A stretch of 16,842 nt of DNA, taken from Eggerthellales bacterium UBA948 (GTDB lineage: Bacteria > Actinomycetota > Coriobacteriia > Coriobacteriales > UBA8131). The stretch is from NCBI GenBank assembly GCA_002293265.1, contig DBCW01000089.1:16053-32894 (forward strand), written 5' to 3'. A program made the position numbers and the translations under genes. The notes below the pieces were generated by a model, which saw only the letters and a program-made list of their open reading frames with translations, was not told the origin of the DNA and did not search any database. Every line of letters begins with the position of its first letter. Positions within the stretch are counted from its first letter, which is position 1. Shown here in pieces: positions 1 to 8,538 of the stretch.

Positions 1-1674
1 ATTGATGAATGGAATGGCAGTAAGCGTGTCAAGTTAAGTGTCATAAATGCTTTTATTCTCAATAGTTCAAGTAATGGACAAGGAATGCAGGATAAAAGCT
101 TGGTAATAAATGGCTCTCATACGAAAACTGAAGTGGAGCAGTTTACGCAAGAAGAAGAGCTGGCAGAAAAACTAATTGGCGAAAAAGTAACCTTACATCA
201 AGCGCAAAAGCAAGCATTAATTGATTTGGATAAAGGACTTTCAGTTTTATCCATCATGGCTACAGGGCGAGGAAAATCATTAGTTTTTCAGATCCATAGC
301 GCTCGTTTAGCTCTTAAAAACAAGAGCGCGAGCGTTTTTGTTTATCCGTTAAGAGCGTTGATCTCTGATCAGTGCCGCACTATCAATGCGGGGTTTTCTA
401 AACTTGGTCTTTGCGCCAAAGCGCTAACAGGAGAGATATCATCACAGCAAAAAGATGCTGTCTTTAGTGATCTGTACGAAGGGAAAGTTGATGTAATACT
501 TACAACCCCGGAGTTTTTTCAACTACATAGCTGGCGTTTTGCCGGCTCCAATCGTATTCATTTTATCGTCTTTGATGAGGCGCATCATCTTGCTACAGAA
601 AAACTGGCAAATCGAAAGGCCTACTGTCTGACATCCAAACTGCAACAGTTATTTAGAGAAGCACAATACTTGGCTGTGACGGCAACTGCAAATGATCAGA
701 TATGCAAGACCATATGCCAAACACTAAGGATCGATAAAGTAATTATTGACGAGTATAGGAGAAAAAACCTAGATATAAATGATGTTCGCAATGCTAACGA
801 TCGAGACAGTTTTTTAATTGATGTAGTTAACGACAGAAATAAATCGGTGGTATATGTAAACTCGCGTGCTTCAGCTGTGAACTTAGTAAGGGATATAAGA
901 AAAGCACAATCTAAAAGCAAAATAAGTGAAGACGTTGCAAGTTGTGTGACTTTTTATCATGCAGGACTTGAGAAAGCCATAAGAAAAGAAATCGAGAACG
1001 ACTTTAAGAATGGCATTATTCAAACGCTCGTATCCACCAGTGCTTTTGGAGAGGGAATAAATATCCCTGATATCCGAAATGTAATCCTATTTCATTTACC
1101 TTTTAATCTGATCGCATTCAATCAAATGGCCGGCCGTGCAGGCAGGGATGGTGCAAACTCCAAGGTTCATTTGATGTTTCAGAAATCAGATGTGCAGTCC
1201 AATCGAAAAATCCTCAACACCAATTGCCCGTCAAGACAAGATCTGATTACAGTTTATCGTGCATTGATAAGTTATTTAAAAGATAATAGTCTTGGTCAAG
1301 ATTTCGTCTTAAAAAACAACTACATAACGACACTAGGTAAGATTTGTAACGAAATAGATAAGCAGATGCAACCCGATACTGATTTTATTTATAACGCCCT
1401 AATGATATTTGAGGAGCTTGAGCTTATCTCCGTAGATGAGATTGGCGATGAGTTTAAGATAGATCGGTGCAACAACCAAAATAAGGTTGAGCTAAAATCG
1501 AGCATCAGATACGCAGAAGCAATCGAAGAGCTGCAATTATTTGAGCAATTCAAGGACTGGGCGTTTACAACTTCTGTTGATACTATGAGAGAATATATTG
1601 TAAGTCCGATAACGCCTACTGCAACAATGTCCAGAACAAAAGGTGTCTTGCAGACAGTTGGCCATAACGCTTAA
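1..1674 (+). CDS. recJ: RecJ-RecQ fusion: C-terminal part of RecJ exonuclease joined to a RecQ-like DNA helicase (5' partial)
   Basis: The frame is open from base 1, so the ATG at 85 is internal and the gene starts upstream of the window. The first codons read IDEWNGSKRVKLSV, which resembles the last strand of the RecJ OB-fold domain. A superfamily 2 helicase follows: Walker A MATGRGKS (GRGKS codons 265-279), DEAH (574-585), motif III VTATAN (about 679-696) and motif VI QMAGRAGRDG (about 1123-1152), all in RecQ style. After motif VI there is no cysteine cluster, so the RecQ zinc-binding region appears to be missing, leaving about 170 residues that could include a winged helix. RecJ degrades single-stranded DNA 5' to 3' and RecQ unwinds ahead of it in recombinational repair, so a fusion makes functional sense. 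recJ lies close to rel in many Firmicutes (recJ-apt-rel-dtd), which supports the assignment. Helicase identity is firm; RecJ identity rests on a short tail plus context. Confidence 0.85.
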   Translation: MDEWNGSKRVKLSVINAFILNSSSNGQGMQDKSLVINGSHTKTEVEQFTQEEELAEKLIGEKVTLHQAQKQALIDLDKGLSVLSIMATGRGKSLVFQIHSARLALKNKSASVFVYPLRALISDQCRTINAGFSKLGLCAKALTGEISSQQKDAVFSDLYEGKVDVILTTPEFFQLHSWRFAGSNRIHFIVFDEAHHLATEKLANRKAYCLTSKLQQLFREAQYLAVTATANDQICKTICQTLRIDKVIIDEYRRKNLDINDVRNANDRDSFLIDVVNDRNKSVVYVNSRASAVNLVRDIRKAQSKSKISEDVASCVTFYHAGLEKAIRKEIENDFKNGIIQTLVSTSAFGEGINIPDIRNVILFHLPFNLIAFNQMAGRAGRDGANSKVHLMFQKSDVQSNRKILNTNCPSRQDLITVYRALISYLKDNSLGQDFVLKNNYITTLGKICNEIDKQMQPDTDFIYNALMIFEELELISVDEIGDEFKIDRCNNQNKVELKSSIRYAEAIEELQLFEQFKDWAFTTSVDTMREYIVSPITPTATMSRTKGVLQTVGHNA

Positions 1675-1711
1675 TGAGAAAATCCGGTAACTATATGAGA
1701 TGTGAAAGATT

Positions 1712-4015
1712 ATGATCGACGATATTTTTAAAGTTGAGACCGAAGAAGTTGATGATATCGCCAGTGCATATGATCAACTCATACAGCATGCCCAAACATA
1801 CCTAAACGACGCTGAGATGGATCAGATCAAGCATGCTTATGAGCGTGCGGAAAAAGCGCATGCCGGCCAAGAACGTAAAAGCGGCGAACCATTTATAAAT
1901 CATCCACTTCAGGTTGCCATAACTATCGCCGAACTTCATCTGGATGTAGACTCAATTACCGCAGCGATACTTCATGATGCCGTTGAAGATACCAGCATGA
2001 CTTTAGAAGACGTGAAAAAAGAGTTTTCTGACGAGGTAATGGAACTAGTTGATGGCGTAACCAAAATCACACGCATAGATATCGAGACTCTCTCTGAGCA
2101 ACAGGTCAATAACATCCGCAAAATGCTTTTAGCTATGTCTAAGGATATTCGTGTAATCATCATTAAGTTGGCTGATCGTTTGCATAATATGCGTACTTTG
2201 TACGCTTTGCGCGAAGATCGACGGATATTTAAAGCTCGCGAGACTATGGAAGTATTTGCGCCACTGGCTCACCGTCTTGGGATCAACTCGATAAAGTGGG
2301 AGCTTGAAGATCTGGCGTTCTTTTATCTTGAGCCGTCTCGCTTTCAGCAAGTGTCTCGTATGGTCAAAGACTCCAGAAGTGCCAGAGAAGAGTATCTAAG
2401 CTCGACAATTAAAGTGCTTGCCGGTGAATTTGATAAGATGAGGATATACGCCAAGATAACAGGGCGTCCCAAGCATTTGTACTCGATATATCAAAAAATG
2501 GCTCAACGAGGAAAAGACTTCTCGGAGATATATGATCTGATTGCGCTGCGTGTGATAGTAAACTCAATCTCTGAATGCTATTCCTGTTTGGGCGCTGTGC
2601 ATACCTTGTGGCCGCCGATGCCGGGGCGCTTTAAAGACTACATTGCCATGCCCAAGATGAATATGTATCAAAGCTTGCACACAACGGTCATAGGCCCTGC
2701 CGGTCGTCCTTTGGAAATTCAGATACGCACTAAAGAGATGCACCATATGAGCGAATACGGTGTAGCGGCTCACTGGAATTACAAAGAAGGCAAAAAGAAG
2801 ACTGCAGATGCACAGATAGATGAGCAGCTATCTTGGATCAGACAGATGATTGATTTTACTGATGACAATGTTGATCCGCGAGAGTTTATGGAGACCCTCA
2901 GACAAGGTCTAAACTATACAGAGGTCTTTGTTTTCACGCCTAAAGGTGAGGTTGTCAGATTGCGCGCCGGTTCTACACCGATTGATTTTGCTTATGCCAT
3001 CCACACCGAAGTAGGCAACCACTGTGTTGGAGCCAAGGTAAACGGCAGTATTGTGCCTTTGACTCATGAGTTGCAAATGGGCGATAGGGTAGAGGTGCTT
3101 ACGCTCAAGAACTCAAGCCCTTCACGTGATTGGCTAAATATCGTGCGAACTCCCTCGGCAAGGTCAAAGATACGCGCGTGGTTTACACGTGCCAGCAAGG
3201 ACGACGATATTGTGCATGGCCGCGATCTTCTTGCAAAGGAAACCCGCCGGCATGGATTGGGTATTTCCGGTTCACGTTCTTTGAAAGCTTTGCGAAGTGT
3301 CTCGGAGAGTCTGGGGCACAAAGATGTGGATGATCTGCTGGCCTTGATCGGAACAGGAAAACAAAGTGCCAGGCAAATTGCTAACAAGTTACTAAAAGAG
3401 TCTTCTGACCAAGTTGAAGTTGAAGATCATAATATTCCGGAAAAACTTCTTGGCATGGTCGCAAATAACTCATCTGCGCTTGAGCCTTTAAAGCCAAAAT
3501 CGACTAAAGCTTCCAGGGGTTCATCGGGAGTTGTAATAAAAGGTCTTGATGATGTTTTAGTACGTTTATCACATTGCTGTAACCCCGTGCCCGGCGATGA
3601 AATTATAGGTTTTGTTACGCGTGGGCGGGGAGTTACCGTGCATCGCGCTGATTGTCCAAATGCAAAAGCGCTTATGAGCAACATGGAGCGCATAATTAAA
3701 GTGGATTGGGCCTCTGATAATCAGGGGCGTGATGTATATAATGTCGAGGTATTTATTGAAGCTATTGACCGTTTGCGTCTCTATCAGGATGTGACCGTAG
3801 CGCTAGGAAGTAGCGGTGTAAACATACTCAATGCGACTATGTCCACCCATAAAGACGGAATTGTTGAGATGAGATATCTTTTTGAGGTAAGCGAAATTGC
3901 ACATATTGAGAAAATTCTTCGCGAACTCAGGGCTATAGATGGTGTAATAGATGCCCGACGCACTATGCCCGGCGAAGCTATTAGAAGAAAAAAGAGAGGC
4001 CTGGACGCTATATGA
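1712..4015 (+). CDS. rel: Bifunctional (p)ppGpp synthetase/hydrolase Rel (RSH family)
   Basis: This 767-residue protein has the full long-RSH layout. The N-terminal HD hydrolase has H64, H88-D89 with E92-D93 (LHDAVEDT) and D155 (KLADRLHNM). The synthetase domain (about 240-360) has RFKD at 306-309, MYQSLHTTV and EIQIRT at 335-340. A TGS domain follows (about 403-465), then a zinc-finger/CC region with HCCNPVPGDE at 621-630 and H644/C648, and a C-terminal ACT domain (about 676-750). The RxKD form of the synthetase motif, rather than ExDD, together with an intact HD site, marks a bifunctional enzyme that both makes and degrades the stringent-response alarmone. The C-terminal regions normally dock on the ribosome to sense uncharged tRNA. 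The gene starts 37 bases after the helicase stop behind a weak GTGAAAG ribosome site, and its stop overlaps the next start (ATGA), so it is probably in an operon. Confidence 0.97.
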   Translation: MIDDIFKVETEEVDDIASAYDQLIQHAQTYLNDAEMDQIKHAYERAEKAHAGQERKSGEPFINHPLQVAITIAELHLDVDSITAAILHDAVEDTSMTLEDVKKEFSDEVMELVDGVTKITRIDIETLSEQQVNNIRKMLLAMSKDIRVIIIKLADRLHNMRTLYALREDRRIFKARETMEVFAPLAHRLGINSIKWELEDLAFFYLEPSRFQQVSRMVKDSRSAREEYLSSTIKVLAGEFDKMRIYAKITGRPKHLYSIYQKMAQRGKDFSEIYDLIALRVIVNSISECYSCLGAVHTLWPPMPGRFKDYIAMPKMNMYQSLHTTVIGPAGRPLEIQIRTKEMHHMSEYGVAAHWNYKEGKKKTADAQIDEQLSWIRQMIDFTDDNVDPREFMETLRQGLNYTEVFVFTPKGEVVRLRAGSTPIDFAYAIHTEVGNHCVGAKVNGSIVPLTHELQMGDRVEVLTLKNSSPSRDWLNIVRTPSARSKIRAWFTRASKDDDIVHGRDLLAKETRRHGLGISGSRSLKALRSVSESLGHKDVDDLLALIGTGKQSARQIANKLLKESSDQVEVEDHNIPEKLLGMVANNSSALEPLKPKSTKASRGSSGVVIKGLDDVLVRLSHCCNPVPGDEIIGFVTRGRGVTVHRADCPNAKALMSNMERIIKVDWASDNQGRDVYNVEVFIEAIDRLRLYQDVTVALGSSGVNILNATMSTHKDGIVEMRYLFEVSEIAHIEKILRELRAIDGVIDARRTMPGEAIRRKKRGLDAI

Positions 4016-4659
4016 TAGTTGAGCGAGTTGAAGTAATGATATCTCCGGGTTTTACGGAGAATTGCTACATTATCAGTGAGGATACAAGCAAGGATTCTGC
4101 GGACGACAAAGTTGTTGTGGTCGATCCGGGTGCTGATGCTAAAAAAATCCTTGCAAAAGTGGGCAAGAGAAAAGTTGAAGCGATAGTTTTAACACATAGA
4201 CATTACGATCACATTGGAGCTCTTCGCGAAATTTATGATGCCACCGGTGCAGTAGTCATTGCTCACAAACATGACGCTGCAAGTATTTCCGGTGAAGAGC
4301 CTGACATTACCTCAAGCATGTTCAGCAAAGCAAAGTATGTACAAATTGACCGCATTGTTGAGGAAGGCGACATTATCTCTTTGGGGAATTCGCAGCTGCT
4401 TGTGATGCATACACCCGGGCATACGATTGGAAGCATGTGTCTGCTTGACATGAACAGCAAGGTTCTTATCGCAGGCGATACTATATTTTATCAGGCTGTA
4501 GGACGCACCGATCTACCTAGTGGAAGTGTCGAGCAACAACGAGGGAGCGTGCGTGCTTTGGCAAAATTACCTGACGATATTGTTATCTACCCCGGACATG
4601 ATGAAAATACATCCATAGGACATGAAAGAAAATTCGGTGTCTTATATGGTATTAATTAG
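4012..4659 (+). CDS. Metallo-beta-lactamase-fold hydrolase, glyoxalase II-like (YcbL type)
   Basis: The 215-residue protein carries every metal ligand of the glyoxalase II branch: THRHYDH (H62, H64, D66, H67), HTPGHT with H137, GDT with D156, and YPGHDENT with H196. It also has the GRTDLPSGS segment (164-172) typical of YcbL-like small hydrolases. The expected chemistry is binuclear-metal hydrolysis of a thioester such as S-lactoylglutathione or a related low-molecular-weight thiol ester; the actual substrate cannot be read from the sequence. It is shorter than classical GloB (about 250 residues), lacking most of the C-terminal helical domain, which is normal for YcbL. Its ATG overlaps the rel stop by four bases, implying translational coupling. 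A glyoxalase-II-like gene close to rel is also the arrangement in Mycobacterium tuberculosis. Confidence 0.9.
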   Translation: MIVERVEVMISPGFTENCYIISEDTSKDSADDKVVVVDPGADAKKILAKVGKRKVEAIVLTHRHYDHIGALREIYDATGAVVIAHKHDAASISGEEPDITSSMFSKAKYVQIDRIVEEGDIISLGNSQLLVMHTPGHTIGSMCLLDMNSKVLIAGDTIFYQAVGRTDLPSGSVEQQRGSVRALAKLPDDIVIYPGHDENTSIGHERKFGVLYGIN

Positions 4660-4668
4660 CGAGCAGTT

Positions 4669-6453
4669 ATGTATATAGCGATAGTGCAAAATAATCCTGT
4701 AGTTGGCGATATACGCGGCAACAGCGAACGAATCTTAGAGTCACTGGACTCGTTGATGAACAGTCTTTATCCTCCGGACTTGGTTATATTTCCGGCGCAT
4801 GCTTTAACGGGATCTCCTGTAAAAGGTTTAGAAACTTCTGATGCGTTTGCCGGCGAATGTTTAGCAGGCGCCCACAACCTCATTGCCAAAGCATCTTTAC
4901 CTACTTTGATAGGCACGATGATTCCGCAGCCTCTGGCTGATGAAATGGGATTCACTAATGAACCGGAGATTTTATACTGCAAAGACGGTGCCGGTGGAGC
5001 ACTTGGTTTTGTAGATGTTAACAACGATTGGCCTTATGATCAGTATGCGTCAAGCATTACTGTGTTGTTGGAAGGCCACACTGTAAGCATCCTGCAAGAC
5101 GAATACCCTGAAAACAATGACGATTTTTCTGAATGTGATGCAATAATATTGATGCTATCCAAAGAGTATCGTGGAACCAATACGATGTTTACGGCATCAT
5201 CACAAGTCTCATATATAAAAAGCATTGCCAAGAAAAATAATGCATGGGTGATCGTAGCAAACTTGGTCGGAGCACAAGATGCGACAGTATTTGACGGGGC
5301 AAGTTTGGTGGTCAATCAAAAAGGTGATGTGGTTGTTGCTGCAAAGCCATTTGAGGAAGATGTTATAAGTTTTAATATCAATTTTGATGTAGGAAAATCC
5401 CCGGATGCAACGAGTAGCAGTATCGAAGCTACTACAAATAATGCCGAGCAGGACTTGCTGCATATCGGCACACAAATTATTAAACCATTGTTGCCATACG
5501 AGGCTGATTGGAAAGCTTTGTGCTTATTTGTTAAGGACTATGTATCAAAAAACGGCTTCAGCGATGTCGTACTTGGATTATCCGGTGGACTAGACTCAGC
5601 TGTCACTGCCGCTATTGCATGTGATGCATTAGGTTCTGAACGCGTACACGGGGTTTTGATGCCTAGTGAAATCTCAACAGAAGAATCTTTGACAGATGCT
5701 AAAGAACTGGCAGAGCTTTTAGGTATTAAGACTTATGAGATTCCGATAAATAAAGCAGTTGCTGCTTTTGAGGATCTATCTATAGCTGCAATAGGCAACC
5801 CCGGCTCTGAATTGGCGCGACAAAACATACAATCCCGTATGCGCATGCTCATCTTGATGCATCTTTCAAATACGTATGGTTTCCTTCTACTCAACACGAC
5901 TAATAAGTCGGAATGTGCTATGGGTTACTCTACATTGTACGGTGATACTGCCGGAGCTATATCTCCATTGGGCAACATTTACAAGACAGATGTCTATGGG
6001 TTAGCAAGCTGGCGTAATGAACGATCGTTTGTGATACCGCAAAACTCCATAGACAAAGAGCCATCAGCAGAATTAAGCGTAGGGCAAAAGGACACAGACT
6101 CTTTACCACCATATGACATACTGGATCATATTTTACGTATGCATGTCGAAGAAGGTCTTGGTGTAGATCAAATATTGGAATATACTGCACACAATGCTTT
6201 TGCGCAGGCACTTACCAGTGATCTGGTGAAAGATGTATTAAACAAAGTAAAGAATGCTGAGTTTAAGCGACGCCAAGAACCTCTGGCGCCAACATTAGGT
6301 TATGTAGATATGAATGAAGATAGGAATTGGCCCGTGACAAATGGTTTCAATGACCGAGACGATTTGGTAGTGTCTGATTTTGACGCAGATAGCTACTTGT
6401 CAATGATTGAAAGCTGGAAGATGCCCGATGGATGGGACTTCCTTGCAAACTAA
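4669..6453 (+). CDS. nadE: NAD+ synthetase NadE, two-domain form with a degenerate glutaminase domain
   Basis: The 594-residue protein has the two-domain length of glutamine-dependent NAD+ synthetases. The C-terminal synthetase half is intact: the ATP-pyrophosphatase loop LSGGLDSA (304-311), NKSECAMGYSTLYGDTAG (412-429), PSAEL (465-469) and FKRRQ (532-536). It should amidate deamido-NAD to NAD+ using ATP. The N-terminal nitrilase-fold half (about 1-240) is recognisable (NNPVVGDIRGN, NLVGAQD, VFDGAS), but its catalytic triad is gone. The usual FPELALTG is FPAHALTG, placing Ala43 at the Glu position; the Lys-containing KxxLPNY stretch is GFVDVNNDWPY; and the ICED cysteine motif reads ILQD (141-144), with Leu142 at the Cys position. 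The enzyme is therefore predicted to use free ammonia or a separate ammonia donor. It starts nine bases after the hydrolase stop behind a weak ribosome site, and its 3' end overlaps the transporter gene. Confidence 0.93.
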   Translation: MYIAIVQNNPVVGDIRGNSERILESLDSLMNSLYPPDLVIFPAHALTGSPVKGLETSDAFAGECLAGAHNLIAKASLPTLIGTMIPQPLADEMGFTNEPEILYCKDGAGGALGFVDVNNDWPYDQYASSITVLLEGHTVSILQDEYPENNDDFSECDAIILMLSKEYRGTNTMFTASSQVSYIKSIAKKNNAWVIVANLVGAQDATVFDGASLVVNQKGDVVVAAKPFEEDVISFNINFDVGKSPDATSSSIEATTNNAEQDLLHIGTQIIKPLLPYEADWKALCLFVKDYVSKNGFSDVVLGLSGGLDSAVTAAIACDALGSERVHGVLMPSEISTEESLTDAKELAELLGIKTYEIPINKAVAAFEDLSIAAIGNPGSELARQNIQSRMRMLILMHLSNTYGFLLLNTTNKSECAMGYSTLYGDTAGAISPLGNIYKTDVYGLASWRNERSFVIPQNSIDKEPSAELSVGQKDTDSLPPYDILDHILRMHVEEGLGVDQILEYTAHNAFAQALTSDLVKDVLNKVKNAEFKRRQEPLAPTLGYVDMNEDRNWPVTNGFNDRDDLVVSDFDADSYLSMIESWKMPDGWDFLAN

Positions 6454-7441
6454 CACAAAAACTATCAACCGCTCTACAAACGTTAAATCCAGTTTCATAC
6501 TCACAATCACAGCACTAATTTGGGGATTAGCTTTTGTTGCCCAACGCTCCGGTATGGAATTTGTCGGACCATTCTTGTTTATGGGCATTAGGATGCTTTT
6601 GGGTGCACTTACTTTGGTGGTCATAGTTGTTTTGATGGATTTCGTCCGCAAGATGCGCAAAAAACCAATTGATGACAATAAAAGTCTTGATAATCCTAAA
6701 TCTGAGCCCAATGCTTCAAAACTAACAGGCACGACCTTGCTCAAGGCAGGATTGGCATGTGGAGCAGTGCTTTTCTTAGCCGGCTCTGCGCAGCAAGTTG
6801 GGTTAGTGTTTACCACTGCATCAAAAGCCGGCTTCCTCACAGCTTTGTATATTGTGTTGGTGCCGATTCTCGGGCTTTTCATTAGACATAAAACTCACTG
6901 GAATACATGGTTGAGCGTAGCAATAGCGGCGGTAGGTCTATACTTTCTCTGCATAAAAGACAGCTTCATTATGGAGCTAGGCGATATTTCTGTGTTGGGT
7001 GGAGCATTTTTTTGGGCGTGCCATATCTTGGTCATAGATCACTTTGTAGCTGACCTCAAGCAACGCGACATTCTCAAGCTTTGCGTTGCTCAATTTATAG
7101 CCGCTGCCGTATTGGCGTTTATTGCCTCGCCGATGCTTGATGGGTTTTTTGCATCCGGCACATTTGATCTGTCTGCAATCACTGCTGCCATGCCGGCAAT
7201 TCTATTTACCGGCATTTTATCTACAGGTGTGGCATTTACCTTGCAAGCTATTGGACAGCAGGGATTAAACCCCTCGGCTGCATCGATTATAATGAGCTTA
7301 GAATCGGTATTTAGCCTTATTGGCGGAATGCTGATACTCAGTGAAATACTGACAATGCGCGAGTGGATAGGCTGCGTCTTGATGTTTGTTGCCGTTATCC
7401 TCTCACAATTGCCCGTTAAAGACAGTAAGCGGCTTACCTGA
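6428..7441 (+). CDS. DMT-superfamily transporter, EamA family
   Basis: A hydrophobic protein of 337 residues made of two EamA repeats (about 22-150 and 165-320), around ten membrane helices in total. The first repeat opens with ALIWGLAFVAQRSGM, a classical signature of this family; the second contains GGAFFWACHILVID. A hydrophilic loop of about 30 residues rich in Lys and Asp separates helices 2 and 3. Members export amino acids, metabolites or nucleotides across the inner membrane; the substrate cannot be predicted. I chose the ATG at 6428 because GGAAG (6416-6420) lies seven bases upstream. A TTG in the same frame at 6407 would add seven residues but has a poorer ribosome site. Either start overlaps the end of nadE, so the two are probably translated from one message. 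Confidence 0.9.
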   Translation: MDGTSLQTNTKTINRSTNVKSSFILTITALIWGLAFVAQRSGMEFVGPFLFMGIRMLLGALTLVVIVVLMDFVRKMRKKPIDDNKSLDNPKSEPNASKLTGTTLLKAGLACGAVLFLAGSAQQVGLVFTTASKAGFLTALYIVLVPILGLFIRHKTHWNTWLSVAIAAVGLYFLCIKDSFIMELGDISVLGGAFFWACHILVIDHFVADLKQRDILKLCVAQFIAAAVLAFIASPMLDGFFASGTFDLSAITAAMPAILFTGILSTGVAFTLQAIGQQGLNPSAASIIMSLESVFSLIGGMLILSEILTMREWIGCVLMFVAVILSQLPVKDSKRLT

Positions 7442-7489
7442 CCAGCTAATTGTGTTAATCTATTACCAACCACTCGAATATTGATTATT

Positions 7490-7495
7490 AGGAGG
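7490..7495 (+). promoter_or_regulatory. Strong ribosome-binding site that fixes the GTG start of the aldolase
   Basis: AGGAGG lies five bases before the GTG at 7501. It is the strongest Shine-Dalgarno on the + strand of this window, which fits a highly expressed glycolytic enzyme and supports the non-ATG start. No convincing -35/-10 pair was found in the 59 bases after the transporter stop. Confidence 0.8.
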
Positions 7496-7500
7496 ACATA

Positions 7501-8439
7501 GTGGAAAAACTTACCGCGAAGCAAGTTGCTGTTCCTGCGGACGTACTACCTGAGGCATGCGAAACATATATTGACAACTACCTGTCTGCCACACAAGGTA
7601 CAGGACGACTGATGCTTTATGCTTGTGACCAAAAAATTGAGCACATGAATGGAGATTTTTTTGGAGAGGGCATTGACCCTGCCGATAACGATCCGGAACA
7701 TTTGTTTAGAATTGGCGCACAAGGTGTTGTTGGTGTATTAGCCGGGCAAAAAGGTCTTGTTGCTCGTTATGCTGCCGACTATCCCGAGATCAACTATCTG
7801 ATCAAGATGAATTCCAAGACCAATCTTATCGGCACAAAACAAGATGACCCTTATTCTCCACAGCTATATTCTTTGGAGTCAGTATTGGCCATGCGTGATG
7901 CCGGAGTGAATATCGTTGGTATTGGATACACAATCTACCTTGGCTCTGAGTACGAAGCCACAATGATGGGAGAGGCTGGCGAGCTGATCGCAGAAGCACA
8001 TGCTGCCGGCTTGATCGTTGTGTTGTGGATTTACCCACGTGGCAAAGCTGTAGAAAACGAAAAAGATGCCGATCTAATCGCCGGTGCTGCCGGTGTGGCA
8101 TTATGCCTAGGTGCAGATTTCGTAAAGGTGAACCCACCAAAAGCTACCGATGGTGCAACTTCATCCGAGCTATTGGCTCGTGCCTCTGAGGCAGCCGGTC
8201 GCACCGGACTGGTATGTGCAGGTGGATCAACAGTTGATGCCAAGAGTTTCCTGACTCAACTATGGGAGCAAATCCACGTAGGCGGTGCTTGCGGCAACGC
8301 AACCGGACGCAATATACATCAACGCTCACTTGACGAAGCCGTACGTTTGACCAAGGCCATCAGTGCCATAACTCTAGCTGACTACGATGTAGAAGAAGCT
8401 TTAGACGTATTCGAAGGAAAAGAAAACTTCATGCTCTAA
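7501..8439 (+). CDS. fbaB: Class I fructose-bisphosphate aldolase, DhnA/FbaB (archaeal-type) family
   Basis: The 312-residue protein aligns by eye with E. coli FbaB along its length: LMLYACDQKIEHM (38-49; FbaB has SILPVDQGVEH), YLIKMNSKT (99-107; FbaB FLVKLNHNE), VGIGYTIYLGSE (139-150), VVLWIYPRG (173-181), and GADFVKV (204-210), whose Lys209 corresponds to the Schiff-base lysine. A glycine-rich phosphate-binding stretch follows (CAGGST 219-224 and GNATGRN near 266-272). It should cleave fructose-1,6-bisphosphate to glyceraldehyde-3-phosphate and dihydroxyacetone phosphate without metal. It is separated from the upstream transporter by 59 bases and has its own strong ribosome site, so it may be transcribed alone. 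A hairpin covers its last codons. Other members of the family are transaldol-type enzymes (LsrF, AroA'), but the overall match is closest to FbaB. Confidence 0.88.
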   Translation: MEKLTAKQVAVPADVLPEACETYIDNYLSATQGTGRLMLYACDQKIEHMNGDFFGEGIDPADNDPEHLFRIGAQGVVGVLAGQKGLVARYAADYPEINYLIKMNSKTNLIGTKQDDPYSPQLYSLESVLAMRDAGVNIVGIGYTIYLGSEYEATMMGEAGELIAEAHAAGLIVVLWIYPRGKAVENEKDADLIAGAAGVALCLGADFVKVNPPKATDGATSSELLARASEAAGRTGLVCAGGSTVDAKSFLTQLWEQIHVGGACGNATGRNIHQRSLDEAVRLTKAISAITLADYDVEEALDVFEGKENFML

Positions 8440-8464
8440 AAGCTTTATCATTTTGAGCATGAAG
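8427..8464 (-). terminator. Rho-independent terminator for the - strand overlapping the aldolase stop codon
   Basis: CTTCATGCTC (8427-8436) pairs perfectly with GAGCATGAAG (8455-8464), and the stem continues with AAAA/TTTT after a one-base bulge. Read on the - strand, the stem is followed directly by TTTTCTTTTCC, a proper U-tract. It would end transcripts from the methionyl-tRNA synthetase while lying within the last codons and stop of the convergent aldolase gene. Confidence 0.7.
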
Positions 8465-8478
8465 TCGAGTAATCTAAA

Positions 8479-8522
8479 CGAGTGTTTTACGGGTGATAGA
8501 TATGTCGTCCGTAAAACACTCG
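8479..8522. terminator. Long perfect hairpin between convergent genes, probable bidirectional terminator
   Basis: CGAGTGTTTTACGG (8479-8492) and CCGTAAAACACTCG (8509-8522) form a 14-base-pair perfect stem with a 16-base loop. It sits between the ends of the aldolase (+) and the methionyl-tRNA synthetase (-). Neither side has a full T-run: + strand GTATTATT, - strand TTTAGATTA. It is therefore a terminator or mRNA-end stabiliser by position more than by U-tract. Identical 10-base copies of TAATCTAAAC flank it at 8470-8479 and 8530-8539. Confidence 0.6.
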
Positions 8523-8538
8523 GTATTATTAATCTAAA

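Noticed and set aside
85..1674. The helicase as a free-standing 529-residue protein starting at 85
   Set aside because: The frame is open back to base 1 with RecJ-like residues and there is no ribosome site before 85, so the ATG is internal.
3064..3387. A 107-codon - strand frame within rel
   Set aside because: It lies wholly opposite a conserved gene and shows no family pattern.
6400..6882. A 160-codon - strand frame opposite the nadE/transporter junction
   Set aside because: It is the complement of two real genes, with no family match or ribosome site recognised.
7090..7524. A 144-codon - strand frame opposite the transporter and the aldolase start
   Set aside because: It is a shadow of hydrophobic coding sequence and crosses the promoter and ribosome site of the aldolase.
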